A DNA stretch of 64,000 bases, from contig OZ023263.1 in assembly GCA_964006375.1 (NCBI GenBank), forward strand, positions 131,530,954 through 131,594,953, written 5' to 3'. The position numbers and the translations under genes are program-made. Origin of the DNA: Tillus elongatus. Its lineage: Eukaryota; Arthropoda; Insecta; Coleoptera; Cleridae. Of the stretch, positions 1-12,800 are shown in pieces. The notes beneath the pieces were generated by a model, which saw nothing but the letters and a program-made list of their open reading frames with translations, was not told the origin of the DNA and made no database searches. Each line of letters begins with the position of its first letter. The stretch's first letter is position 1.

Positions 1-40
1 TTTTCGCAATTATTCCATACTATACAAAGTCGTGTTCTTT

Positions 41-79
41 TTTGAGCCAAAATTTTTTTGGTCTGAGATTAAGCTCAAA
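41..79. repeat. Nested inverted repeat in the monomer (cruciform or hairpin potential)
   Basis: TTTGAGC at 41-47 is the reverse complement of GCTCAAA at 73-79. Between them CCAAAA and TTTTGG (47-61) pair around a 3-T centre, sharing the C at 47 with the outer arm. The arrangement recurs in most full-length monomers. A linked variant has GGGCC on the left and AGGCTC on the right (about 3130-3170, 11670-11700, 38580-38610). It replaces one A-T pair by a G-T wobble and gains one C-G pair beside it. The function is unknown; it may simply reflect ancestry. Confidence 0.6.
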
Positions 80-234
80 TTGTGTCCGCCCATACTTTAA
101 ACTTAGTTAAATGTCGGAGTAAAATCAGTTCTTATGTAACTCAAGAATTTTTCAATTTAGAGAGGTTTGAAGACTGTTCGAAAAAATTAAACATATTTTT
201 TTACAAAAACTATCACAATTCTAAAACTATTGCG

Positions 235-503
235 GATATCGAGTTACAGATTATTTGATTTTTATCCATTAACGTTACTTCATATTATATATGAGTTTTA
301 TCGAATATGGCGGACTTTCATTTAATTTTAGTCTGAGATTAAGCTCAAATTGTGTCCGCCTAGACTTTAAACTTAGTTAAATGTCGGAGTAAAATCAGTT
401 TTTATGTAACTCAAGAATTTTTCAATTTAGAGAGGTTTGAAGACTGTTCGAAAAAACAAAAATATTTTTTTACAAAAACTATCACAATTCTAAATCTATT
501 GCG
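235..503 (+). repeat. Deletion-class monomer 1 (269 bp)
   Basis: This monomer lacks the stretch from TTTTCGCAATTTTTCC through GAGCCAAAATTT, so GGCGGACTTTCATTT joins AATTTTAGTCTGAG near 321. The same junction is seen near 2822, 3406, 5808, 7967, 11358, 11943, 38857, 42570, 49064, 52141, 54592, 57669 and 61990. An identical junction in all copies implies one founding deletion spread by duplication. Its recurrence marks block boundaries and relationships. Confidence 0.88.
281..293. repeat. AT-rich dyad CATAT-N3-ATATG present in nearly every monomer
   Basis: CATATTATATATG has 5-bp inverted arms around a 3-bp centre, and it recurs at the same place in almost all monomers. It contains a TATATA string, but no transcript or initiator evidence accompanies it, so I do not call a promoter. 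A rarer 2-bp deletion form (ATTATATGA) marks one related group of monomers near 10080, 15893, 18066, 24318 and 59775. The foldback element inserted immediately 5' of this dyad. Confidence 0.6.
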
Positions 504-1461
504 GATATCGAGTTACAGATTATTTGATTTTTATCCATTAACGTTACTTCATATTATATATGAGTTTTATCGAATATGGCGGACTTTCATTTTTTCGCAA
601 TTTTTCCATACTATAGTCGTGTTCTTTTTTGAGCCGAAATTTTTTTGGTCTGAGATTAAGCTCAAATTGTGTCCGCCTAGACTTTAAACTTAGTTAAATG
701 TCGGAGTAAAATCAGTTCTTATGGTACTCAAGAATTTTTCAATTTAGAGAGGTTTGAAAACTGTTCCAAAAAAACAAAAATAATTTTCTATAAAAACTAT
801 CACAATTCTAAAACTATTGCAGATATCGAGTTACAGATTATTTGATTTTTATCCATTAAAGTCCCTTCACATTATATATGAGTTTTATCGAATTCGGCGG
901 ACTTTCATTTTTTCGCAATTTTTCCATACTATAAGTGGTGTTCTTTTTTGAGCAAAATTTTTTTGGTCTTAGATTAAGCTCAAATTGTGTCCGCCGATAC
1001 TTTAAACTTAGTTAAATGTCGGAGTAAAATCAGTTCTTATGTAACTCAAGAATTTTTCAATTTAGAGAGGTTTGAAGACTGTTCGAAAAAAAACAAAAAT
1101 AATTTTTTACAAAAACTATCACAATTCTAAAACTATTGCGGATATCGAGTTACAGATTATTTGATTTTTATCCATTAACGTCCCTTCATATTATATATGA
1201 GTTTTATCGAATATGGCGGACTTTCATTTTTTCGCAATTTTTCCATACTATATATGTCGTGTTCTTTTTTGAGCCAATTTTTTTTTTGTCTGAGATTAAG
1301 CTCAAATTGTGTCCGCCTAGACTTTAAACTTAGTTAAATGTCGGAGTAAAATCAGTTCTTATGTAACTCAAGAATTTTTAAATTTAGAGAGGTTTGAAAA
1401 CTGTTCCAAAAAAACAAAAATAATTTTCTATAGAAACTATCACAATTCTAAAACTATTGCA

Positions 1462-1800
1462 GATATCGAGTTACAGATTATTTGATTTTTATCCATTAAC
1501 GTCCCTTCATATTATATATGAGTTTTATCGAATTTGGCGAACTTTCATTTTTTCGAAATTTTTCCATACTATACTATACAAAGTCGTGTTATTTTTTAGC
1601 CAAAATTTTTTGGTCTGAGATTAAGCTCAAATTGTGTTTGCACATACTTTAAACTTAGTTAAATGTCGGAATAAAATCAGTTCTTATGTAGCTCAAGAAT
1701 TTTTCAATTTACAATTTTTCCATAGAGAGGTTTGAAGACTGTTCCAGAAAAAACAAAAATAATTTTCTATAAAAACTATCACAATTCTAAAACTATTGCG
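1462..1800 (+). repeat. Oversized monomer (339 bp) with templated insertion
   Basis: Inside the usual TTCAATTTAGAGAGG, extra bases CAATTTTTCCATA sit at about 1712-1724. They match the CAATTTTTCCATA element found elsewhere in the monomer, so the extra bases look copied from another part of the repeat. I saw no second copy of this insertion in the window. Confidence 0.75.
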
Positions 1801-3590
1801 GATATCGAGTTACAGATTATTTGATTTTTATCCATTAACGTTACTTCATATTATATATGAGTTTTATCCAATATGGCGGACTTTCATTTTTTCGCAATTT
1901 TGTTCTTTTTTGGGCAAAAATTTTTTTGGTCTGAGATTAGGCTCAAATTGTGTCCGCCTAGACTTTAAACTTAGTTAAATGTTGGAGTAAAATCAGTTCT
2001 TATGTAACTCAAGAATTTTTCAATTTAGAGAGGTTAGAAGACTGTCCCAAAAAACTAAAATAATTTTCTACAAAAACTATCACAATTCTAAAACTATTGC
2101 AGATATCGAGTTACAGATTATTTGATTTTTATCCATTAACGTCCCTTCATATTATATATGAGTTTTATCGAATTTGGCGGACTTTCATTTTTTCGCAATT
2201 TTTCCATTTCGTGTTCTTTTTTGGGCCAAAATTTTTTTGGTCTGAGACAAGGCTCAAATTGTGTCCGCCTAGACTTTAAACTTAGTTAAATGTCGGAATA
2301 AAATCAGTTCTTATGTAGCTCAAGCATTTTTCAATTTAGAGAGGTTTGAAAACTGTTCCAAAAAAACAAAAATAATTTTCTATAGAAACTATCACAATTC
2401 TAAAACTATTGCAGATATCGAGTTACAGATTATTTGATTTTTATCCATTAACGTCCCTTCATATTATATATGAGTTTTATCGAATTCGGCGGACTTTCAT
2501 TTTTTCGCAATTATTCCATACTATACAAAGTCGTGTTCTTTTTTGAGCCAAAATTTTTTTGGTCTGAGATTAAGCTCAAATTGTGTCCGCCCATACTTTA
2601 AACTTAGTTAAATGTCGGAGTAAAATCAGTTCTTATGTAACTCAAGAATTTTTCAATTTAGAGAGGTTTGAAGACTGTTCGAAAAAATTAAACATATTTT
2701 TTTACAAAAACTATCACAATTCTAAAACTATTGCGGATATCGAGTTACAGATTATTTGATTTTTATCCATTAACGTTACTTCATATTATATATGAGTTTT
2801 ATCGAATATGGCGGACTTTCATTTAATTTTAGTCTGAGATTAAGCTCAAATTGTGTCCGCCTAGACTTTAAACTTGGTTAAATGTCGGAGTAAAATCAGT
2901 TTTTATGTAACTCAAGAATTTTTCAATTTAGAGAGGTTTGAAGACTTCGAAAAAACAAAAATAATGTTCTATAAAAACTATCACAATTCTAAAACTATTG
3001 CGGATATCGAGTTACAGATTATTTGATTTTTATCCATTAACGTTACTTCATATTATATATGAGTTTTATCCAATATGGCGGACTTTCATTTTTTCGCAAT
3101 TTTGCCATACTATAAGTCGTGTTCTTTTTTGGGCCAAAATTTTTTTGGTATGAGATTAGGCTCAAATTGTGTCCGCCTAGACTTTAAACTTAGTTAAATG
3201 TCGGAGTAAAATCAGTTCTTATGTAACTCAAGAATTTTTCAATTTAGAGAGGTTTGAAGACTGTCCCAAAAAACTAAAATAATTTTCTACAAAAACTATC
3301 ACAATTCTAAAACTATTGCCGATATCGAGTTACAGGTTATTTGATTTTTATCCATTAACGTTACTTCATATTATATATGAGTTTTATCGAATATGGCGGA
3401 CTTTCATTTAATTTTAGTCTGAGATTAAGCTTAAATTGTGTCCGCCTAGACTTTAAACTTAGTTAAATGTTGGAGTAAAATCAGTTCTTATGTAACTCAA
3501 GAATTTTTCAATTTAGAGAGGTTTGAAGACTGTTCGAAAAAAACAAAAATAATTTTTTACAAAAACTATCACAATTCTAAAACTATTGCA

Positions 3591-3844
3591 GATATCGAGT
3601 TGCAGATTATTTGATTTTTATCCATTAACGTCCCTTCATATATATGAGTTTTATCGAATTTGGCGGACTTTCATTTTTTCGCAATTTTTCCATATCCTTA
3701 TTTTTTTTTGAGCCAAATTTTTTTTGGTCTGAGATTAAGCTCAAATTGTGTCCGCCTAGACTTTAAACTTAGTTAAATGAAAACTGTTCCAAAAAAACAA
3801 AAATAATTTTCTATAAAAACTATCACAATTCTAAAACTATTGCA
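3591..3844 (+). repeat. Internally deleted monomer (254 bp)
   Basis: AGTTAAATG runs straight into AAAACTGTTCC near 3779, removing about 60 bp that normally hold GGAGTAAAATCAG and GAGAGGTTTG. The equivalent block at 12127 onward retains these bases, so the deletion arose after the 2-5 kb and 10.6-13.8 kb blocks separated. Confidence 0.75.
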
Positions 3845-4460
3845 GATATCAAGTTACAGATTATTTGATTTTTATCTATTAACGTTATATATGAGTTTTA
3901 TCGAATATGGCGGACTTTCATTTTTTCGCAATTTTTCCATACATAAGTCGTGTTCTTTTTTGAGCCAAAATTTTTTTGGTCTGAGATTAAGCTCAAATTG
4001 TGTTTGCACATACTTTAAACTTAGTTAAATGTCGGAATAAAATCAGTTCTTATGTAGCTCAAGAATTTTTCAATTTAGAGGTTTGAAAACTGTTCCAAAA
4101 AAAACAAAAATAATTTTCTATAAAAACTATCACAATTCTAAAACTATTGCAGATATCGAGTTACAGATTATTTGATTTTTATCCATTAACGTCCCTTCAT
4201 ATTATATATGAGTTTTATCGAATTCGGCGGACTTTCATTTTTTCGCAATTTTTCCATACTAAGTCGTGTTCCTTTTTGAGCCAAAATTTTTTTGGTCTGA
4301 GATTAAGCAAAATTTGTGTCCGCCCATACTTTAAACTTAGTTAAATGTCGGAGTAAAATCAGTTCTTATGTAACTCAACAATTTTTCAATTTAGAGAGAT
4401 TTGAAGACTGTTCGAAAAAAACAAAAATATTTTTTTAAAAAAACTATCACAATTCTAAAA

Positions 4461-4475
4461 CTATTGCGAGTTACA
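4461..4475 (+). repeat. Monomers lacking the GATATC site (7-bp deletion)
   Basis: CTATTGCGAGTTACA replaces the usual form in which GGATATC lies between GC and GAG, a 7-bp loss flanked by CG dinucleotides. It recurs near 13019, 14280 and 31613. These monomers would be missed by an EcoRV ladder and would give dimer-length fragments. Copies with GGTATC (about 19263, 25515, 30996, 32561, 60973) or GATATAG (about 5726, 7885, 61906) also lose the site. Confidence 0.82.
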
Positions 4476-5539
4476 GATTATTTGATTTTTATCCATTAAC
4501 GTTACTTCATATTATATATGAGTTTTATCGAATATGGCGGACTTTCATTTTTTTGCAATTTTTCCATACTAAGTCGTGTTCTTTTTTGAGCCAAATTTTT
4601 TTTGGTCTGAGATTAAGCTCAAATTGTGTCCGCCTAGACTTTAAACTTAGTTAAATGTCGGAGTAAAATCAGTTCTTATGTTACTCAATAATTTTTCAAT
4701 TTAGAGAGGTTTGCAGACTGTTCGAAAAAAACAAAAATATTTTTTTACAAAAACTATCACAATTCTAAAACTATTGCGGATATCGAGTTACAGATTATTT
4801 GATTTTTATCCATTAACGTTACTTCATATTATATATGAGTTTTATCGAATATGACGGACTTTCATATTTTCGCAATTTTTCCATACTAGTGTTCTTTTTT
4901 GAGCCAAAATTTTTTTGGTCTGAGATTAAGCTCAAATTGTGTTTGCACATACTTTAAACTTAGTTAAATGTCGGAATAAAATCAGTTCTTATGTAGCTAA
5001 AGAATTTTTCAATTTAGAGAGGTTTGAAAACTGTTCCAAAAAAACAAAAATAATTTTCTATAAAAACTATCACAATTCTGAAACTATTGCAGATATCGAG
5101 TTACAGATTATTTGATTTTTATCCATTAAAGTCCCTTCATATTATATATGAGTTTTATCGAATTCGGCGGACTTTCATTTTTTCGCAATTTTTCCATAAG
5201 TCGTGTTCTTTTTTGAGCCAAAATTTTTTTGATCTGAGATTAAGCTCAAATTGTGTCCGCCCATACTTTAAACTTAGTTAAATGTCGGAGTAAAATCAGT
5301 TCTTATGTAGCTCAAGAATTTTTCAATTTAGAGAGGTTTGAAGACTGTTCGAAAAAAACAAAAATAATTTTTTACAGAAACTATCACAATTCTAAAACTA
5401 TTGCAGATATCGAGTTACAGATTATTTGATTTTTATCCATTAACGTCCCTTCATATTATATATGAGTTTTATCGAATTCGGCGGACTTTCATTTTTTCGC
5501 AATTTTTCCATACTAAGTCGTGTTCTTTTTTGAGCCAAA

Positions 5540-8500
5540 ATTTTTTTGGTCTGATATTAAGCTTAAATTGTGTCCGCCCATACTTTAAACTTAGTTAAAT
5601 GTCGGAGTAAAATCAGTTCTTATGTAACTCAAGAATTTTTCAATTTAGAGAGGTTTAAAGACTGTTCGAAAAAAACAAAAATAATTTTTTACAAAAACTA
5701 TCACAAATCTAAAACTATTGCAGATATAGAGTTACAGATTTTTTGATTTTTATCCATTAACGTTACTTCATATTATATATGAGTTTTATCGAATATGGCG
5801 GACTTTCATTTAATTTTAGTCTGAGATTAAGCTCAAATTGTGTCCGCCTAGACTTTAAACTCAGTTAAATGTCTGAGTAAAATCAGTTCTTATGTAACTC
5901 AAGAATTTTTCAATTTAGAGAGGTTTGAAGACTGTTCGAAAAAAACAAAAATATTTTTTTACAAAAACTATCACACTTCTAAATCTATTGCGGATATCGA
6001 GTTACAGATTATTTGATTTTTATCCATTAACGTTACTTCATATTATATATGAGTTTTATCGAATATGGCGGACTTTCATTTTTTCGCAATTTTTCCATAC
6101 TATAGTCGTGTTCTTTTCTGAGTCAAAATTTTTTTGGTCTGAGATTAAGCTCAAATTGTGTCCGCCTAGACTTTAAACTTAAATGTCGGGGTAAAGTCAG
6201 TTCTTATGGTACTCAAGAATCTTTCAATTTAGAGAGGTTTGAAGACTGTCCCAAAAAACTAAAATAATTTTCTACAAAAACTATCACAATTCTAAAACTA
6301 TTGCAGATATCGAGTTACAGGTTATTTGATTTTTATCCATTAACGTTACTTCATATTATATATGAGTTTTATCGAATATGGCGGACTTTCATTTTTTCGC
6401 AATTTTTCCATACTATAAGTCGTGTTCTTTTTTGAGCCAAAATTTTTTTGGTGTGAGATTAAGCTCAAATTGTGTCCGCCTATACTTTAAACTTAGTTAA
6501 ATGTCGGAGTAAAATCAGTTCTTATGTAACTCAAGAATTTTTCAATTTAGAGAGGTTTGAAGACTTCGAAAAAAACAAAAATAATTTTTTACAAAAACTA
6601 TCACAATTCTAAAACTATTGCGGATATCGAGTTACAGATTATTTGATTTTTATCCATTAACGTTACTTCATATTATATATGAGGTTTATCGAATATGGCG
6701 GACTTTCATTTTTTCGCAATTTTTCCATACTATAGTCGTGTTCTTTTTTGAGCCAAAATTTTTTTGGTCTGAGATTAAGCTCAAATTGTGTTTGCACATA
6801 CTTTAAACTTAGTTAAATGTCGGAATAAAATCAGTTCTTATGTAGCTCAAGAATTTTTCAATTTAGAGAGGTTTGAAGAATGTCCCAAAAAACTAAAATA
6901 ATTTTCTACAAAAACTATCACAATTCTAAAACTATTGCCGATATCGAGTTACAGATTATTTGATTTTTATCCATTAACGTTACTTCATATTATATATGAG
7001 TTTTATCGAATATGGCGGACTTTCATTTTTTCGCAATTTTTCCATACTATATTTGATCTGAGATTATACTCAAATTGTGTCCGCCCATGCTTTAAACTTA
7101 GTTAAATGTCGGAGTAAAATCAGTTCTTATGTAACTCAAGAATTTTTCAATTTAGAGAGGTTTGAAGACTGTTCGAAAAAAACAAAAATATTTATTTACA
7201 AAAACTATCACAATTCTAAAACTATTGCAGATATCGAGCTGCAGATTATTTGATTTTTATCCATTAACGTCCCTTCATATTACATATGAGTTTTATCGAA
7301 TTTGGCGGACTTTCATTTTTTCGCAATTTTTCCATACTATACTATACAAAGTCGTGTTCTTTTTTGAGCCAAAATTTTTTTGGTCTGAGATTAAGCTCAA
7401 ATTGTGTCCGCCTAGACTTTAAACTCAGTTAAATGTCGGAGTAAAATCACTTCTTATGTAACTCAAGAATTTTTAAATTTAGAGAGGTTTGAAAACTTCC
7501 AAAAAAACAAAAATAATTTTCTATAGAAACTATCACAATTCTAAAAGTATTGCAGATATCGAGTTACAGATTATTTGATTTTTATCCATTAACGTCCCTT
7601 CATATTATATATGAGTTTTATCGAATTTGGCGGACTTTCATTTTTTCGCAATTTTTCCATACTATACTATACAAAGTCGTGTTCTTTTTTGAGCCAAAAT
7701 TTTTTTGGTCTGATATTAAGCTTAAATTGTGTCCGCCCATACTTTAAACTTAGTTAAATGTCGGAGTAAAATCAGTTCTTATGTAACTCAAGAATTTTTC
7801 AATTTAGAGAGGTTTAAAGACTGTTCGAAAAAAACAAAAATAATTTTTTACAAAAACTATCACAAATCTAAAACTATTGCAGATATAGAGTTACAGATTT
7901 TTTGATTTTTATCCATTAACGTTACTTCATATTATATATGAGTTTTATCGAATATGGCGGACTTTCATTTAATTTTAGTCTGAGATTAAGCTCAAATTGT
8001 GTCCGCCTAGACTTTAAACTCAGTTAAATGTCTGAGTAAAATCAGTTCTTATGTAACTCAAGAATTTTTCAATTTAGAGAGGTTTGAAGACTGTTCGAAA
8101 AAAACAAAAATATTTTTTTACAAAAACTATCACACTTCTAAATCTATTGCGGATATCGAGTTACAGATTATTTGATTTTTATCCATTAACGTTACTTCAT
8201 ATTATATATGAGTTTTATCGAATATGGCGGACTTTCATTTTTTCGCAATTTTTCCATACTATAGTCGTGTTCTTTTCTGAGTCAAAATTTTTTTGGTCTG
8301 AGATTAAGCTCAAATTGTGTCCGCCTAGACTTTAAACTTAAATGTCGGGGTAAAGTCAGTTCTTATGGTACTCAAGAATCTTTCAATTTAGAGAGGTTTG
8401 AAGACTGTCCCAAAAAACTAAAATAATTTTCTACAAAAACTATCACAATTCTAAAACTATTGCAGATATCGAGTTACAGGTTATTTGATTTTTATCCATT

Positions 8501-9860
8501 AACGTTACTTCATATTATATATGAGTTTTATCGAATATGGCGGACTTTCATTTTTTCGCAATTTTTCCATACTATAAGTCGTGTTCTTTTTTGAGCCAAA
8601 ATTTTTTTGGTGTGAGATTAAGCTCAAATTGTGTCCGCCTATACTTTAAACTTAGTTAAATGTCGGAGTAAAATCAGTTCTTATGTAACTCAAGAATTTT
8701 TCAATTTAGAGAGGTTTGAAGACTTCGAAAAAAACAAAAATAATTTTTTACAAAAACTATCACAATTCTAAAACTATTGCGGATATCGAGTTACAGATTA
8801 TTTGATTTTTATCCATTAACGTTACTTCATATTATATATGAGGTTTATCGAATATGGCGGACTTTCATTTTTTCGCAATTTTTCCATACTATAGTCGTGT
8901 TCTTTTTTGAGCCAAAATTTTTTTGGTCTGAGATTAAGCTCAAATTGTGTTTGCACATACTTTAAACTTAGTTAAATGTCGGAATAAAATCAGTTCTTAT
9001 GTAGCTCAAGAATTTTTCAATTTAGAGAGGTTTGAAGAATGTCCCAAAAAACTAAAATAATTTTCTACAAAAACTATCACAATTCTAAAACTATTGCCGA
9101 TATCGAGTTACAGATTATTTGATTTTTATCCATTAACGTTACTTCATATTATATATGAGTTTTATCGAATATGGCGGACTTTCATTTTTTCGCAATTTTT
9201 CCATACTATATTTGATCTGAGATTATACTCAAATTGTGTCCGCCCATGCTTTAAACTTAGTTAAATGTCGGAGTAAAATCAGTTCTTATGTAACTCAAGA
9301 ATTTTTCAATTTAGAGAGGTTTGAAGACTGTTCGAAAAAAACAAAAATATTTATTTACAAAAACTATCACAATTCTAAAACTATTGCAGATATCGAGCTG
9401 CAGATTATTTGATTTTTATCCATTAACGTCCCTTCATATTACATATGAGTTTTATCGAATTTGGCGGACTTTCATTTTTTCGCAATTTTTCCATACTATA
9501 CTATACAAAGTCGTGTTCTTTTTTGAGCCAAAATTTTTTTGGTCTGAGATTAAGCTCAAATTGTGTCCGCCTAGACTTTAAACTCAGTTAAATGTCGGAG
9601 TAAAATCACTTCTTATGTAACTCAAGAATTTTTAAATTTAGAGAGGTTTGAAAACTTCCAAAAAAACAAAAATAATTTTCTATAGAAACTATCACAATTC
9701 TAAAAGTATTGCAGATATCGAGTTACAGATTATTTGATTTTTATCCATTAACGTCCCTTCATATTATATATGAGTTTTATCGAATTTGGCGGACTTTCAT
9801 TTTTTCGCAATTTTTCCATACTATACTATACAAAGTCGTGTTCTTTTTTGAGCCAAAATT
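5540..9860 (+). repeat. Tandem duplication, period 2,159 bp (two units)
   Basis: 5540-7698 and 7699-9857 agree almost base for base, including rare markers such as CGGGGTAAAGTCAG, GATATAGAG and CTTTCAATTTAG. Each unit holds about seven monomers. The copies diverge just after TTTGGTCTGA, where one reads TATTAAGCTTAAA and the other GATTAAGCTCAAA. Identity this high implies a recent duplication, gene conversion, or an assembly duplication. Confidence 0.88.
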
Positions 9861-12800
9861 TTTTTGGTCTGAGATTAAGCTCAAATTGTGTCCGCCTAGA
9901 CTTTAAACTTAGTTAAATGTCGGAGTAAAATCAGTTCTTATGTAAGTCAAGAATTTTTCAATTTAGAGAGGTTTGAAGACTGTTCGAAAAAAACAAAAAT
10001 AATTTTTTACAAAAACTATCACAATTCTAAAACTATTGCCGATATCGAGTTACAGATTATTTGATTTTTATCCATTAACATTACTTCATATTATATGACT
10101 TTTATCGAATATGGCGGACTTTCATTTTTTCGCAATTTTTCCATACTATATTTGATCTGAGATTAAGCTCAAATTGTGTCCGCCCATACTTTAAACTTGG
10201 TTAAATGTCGGAGTAAAATCAGTTCTTATGTAACTCAAGAATTTTTCAATTTAGAGAGGTTTGAAGACTGTTCCAAAAAAACAAAAATAATTTTTTACAA
10301 AAACTATCACAATTCTAAAACTATTGCCGATATCGAGTTACAGTTTATTTGATTTTTATCCATTAACATTACTACATATTATATGAGTTTTATCGAATAT
10401 GGCGGACATTCATTTTTTCGCAATTTTTCCATAATAGTCGTGTTCTTTTTTGAGCCAAAATTTTTTTGGTCTGAGATTAAGCTCAAATTGTGTTTGCACA
10501 TTCTTTAAACTTAGTTAAATGTCGGAATAAAATCAGTTCTTATGTAGCTCAAGAATTTTTCAATTTAGAGAGGTTTGAAGACTCCCAAAAAACTAAAATA
10601 ATTTTCTACAAAAACTATCACAATTCTAAAACTATTGCCGATATCGAGTTACAGATTATTTGATTTTTATCCATTAACGTTACTTCATATTATATATGAG
10701 TTTTATCGAATTTGGCGGACTTTCATTTTTTCGCAATTTTTCCATTTCGTGTTCTTTTTTGGGCCAAAATTTTTTTGGTCTGAGACAAGGCTCAAATTGT
10801 GTCCGCCTAGACTTTAAACTTAGTTAAATGTCGGAATAAAATCAGTTCTTATGTAGCTCAAGCATTTTTCAATTTAGAGAGGTTTGAAAACTGTTCCAAA
10901 AAAACAAAAATAATTTTCTATAGAAACTATCACAATTCTAAAACTATTGCAGATATCGAGTTACAGATTATTTGATTTTTATCCATTAACGTCCCTTCAT
11001 ATTATATATGAGTTTTATCTAATTCGGCGGACTTTCATTTTTTCGCAATTATTCCATACTAACAAAGTCGTGTTCTTTTTTGAGCCAAAATTTTTTTGGT
11101 CTGAGATTAAGCTCAAATTGTGTCCGCCCATACTTTAAACTTAGTTAAATGTCGGAGTAAAATCAGTTCTTATGTAACTCAAGAATTTTTCAATTTAGAG
11201 AGGTTTGAAGACTGTTCGAAAAAATTAAACATATTTTTTTACAAAAACTATCACAATTCTAAAACTATTGCGGATATCGAGTTACAGATTATTTGATTTT
11301 TATCCATTAACGTTACTTCATATAATATATGAGTTTTATCGAATATGGCGGACTTTCATTTAATTTTAGTCTGAGATTAAGCTCAAATTGTGTCCGCCTA
11401 GACTTTAAACTTAGTTAAATGTCGGAGTAAAATCAGTTTTTATGTAACTCAAGAATTTTTCAATTTAGAGAGGTTTGAAGACTTCGAAAAAACAAAAATA
11501 ATGTTCTATAAAAACTATCACAATTCTAAAACTATTGCGGATATCGAGTTACAGATTATTTGATTTTTATCCATTATCGTTACTTCATATTATATATGAG
11601 TTTTATCCAATATGGCGGACTTTCATTTTTTCGCAATTTTGCCATACTATAAGTCGTGTTCTTTTTTGGGCCAAAATTTTTTTGGTATGAGATTAGGCTC
11701 AAATTGTGTCCGCCTAGACTTTAAACTTAGTTAAATGTCGGAGTAAAATCAGTTCTTATGTAACTCAAGAATTTTTCAATTTAGAGAGGTTTGAAGACTG
11801 TCCCAAAAAACTAAAATAATTTTCTACAAAAACTATCACAATTCTAAAACTATTGCCGATATCGAGTTACAGGTTATTTGATTTTTATCCATTAACGTTA
11901 CTTCATATTATATATGAGTTTTATCGAATATGGCGGACTTTCATTTAATTTTAGTCTGAGATTAAGCTTAAATTGTGTCCGCCTAGACTTTAAACTTAGT
12001 TAAATGTTGGAGTAAAATCAGTTCTTATGTAACTCAAGAATTTTTCAATTTAGAGAGGTTTGAAGACTGTTCGAAAAAAACAAAAATAATTTTTTACAAA
12101 AACTATCACAATTCTAAAACTATTGCAGATATCGAGTTGCAGATTATTTGATTTTTATCCATTAACGTCCCTTCATATATATGAGTTTTATCGAATTTGG
12201 CGGACTTTCATTTTTTCTCAATTTTTCCATATCCTTATTTTTTTTTGAGCCAAATTTTTTTTGGTCTGAGATTAAGCTCAAATTGTGTCCGCCTAGACTT
12301 TAAACTTAGTTAAATGTCGGAGTAAAATCAGTTCTTATGTAACTCAAGAATTTTTAAATTTAGAGGTTTGAAAACTGTTCCAAAAAAACAAAAATAATTT
12401 TCTATAGAAACTATCACAATTCTAAAACTATTGCAGATATCGAGTTACAGATTATTTGATTTTTATCCATTAACGTCCCTTCATATTATATATGAGTTTT
12501 ATCTAATTCGGCGGACTTTCATTTTTTCGCAATTATTCCATACTATACAAAGTCGTGTTTGCACATACTTTAAACTTAGTTAAATGTCGGAATAAAATCA
12601 GTTCTTATGTAGCTCAAGAATTTTTCAATTTAGAGGTTTGAAAACTGTTCCAAAAAAAACAAAAATAATTTTCTATAAAAACTATCACAATTCTAAAACT
12701 ATTGCAGATATCGAGTTACAGATTATTTGATTTTTATCCATTAACGTCCCTTCATATTATATATGAGTTTTATCGAATTCGGCGGACTTTCATTTTTTCG

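Larger units (their letters stand above)
1..5539 (+). repeat. Satellite block, left-edge mosaic
   Basis: Mixed monomers with no long exact tandem period. The first ~430 bp reappear from 2502 (offset about 2,501 bp), including the class 1 deletion monomer and an unusual AAAAAATTAAACAT tail. The portion from about 2.06 to 5.28 kb reappears at 10.6-13.84 kb with offset 8,538-8,563 bp. No gene or other element is visible. Confidence 0.8.

Noticed and set aside
35..80. Hammerhead core within the satellite monomer itself, as in some animal satellites of similar length
   Set aside because: The monomer has CTGAGAT, not CUGANGA, and no paired GAAA with flanking stems on either strand.
281..293. TATA-box promoter in each monomer
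   Set aside because: A TATATA string in A+T-rich satellite is expected by chance; there is no downstream gene, initiator motif or terminator to support a promoter.
295..325. CENP-B-box-like motif around ATCGAATATGGCGGAC
   Set aside because: Compared with the TTCGNNNNANNCGGG pattern on both strands, the spacing and the final CGGG do not fit.
499..687. Open frames of 60-86 codons in most monomers with a conserved hydrophobic, aromatic-rich translation
   Set aside because: They start at TTG, lack any ATG start or recognised domain, differ at their C-termini because indels shift the frame, and recur only because the DNA repeats. A 60-codon gap between stops repeated about 100 times in a satellite is one chance event copied many times.
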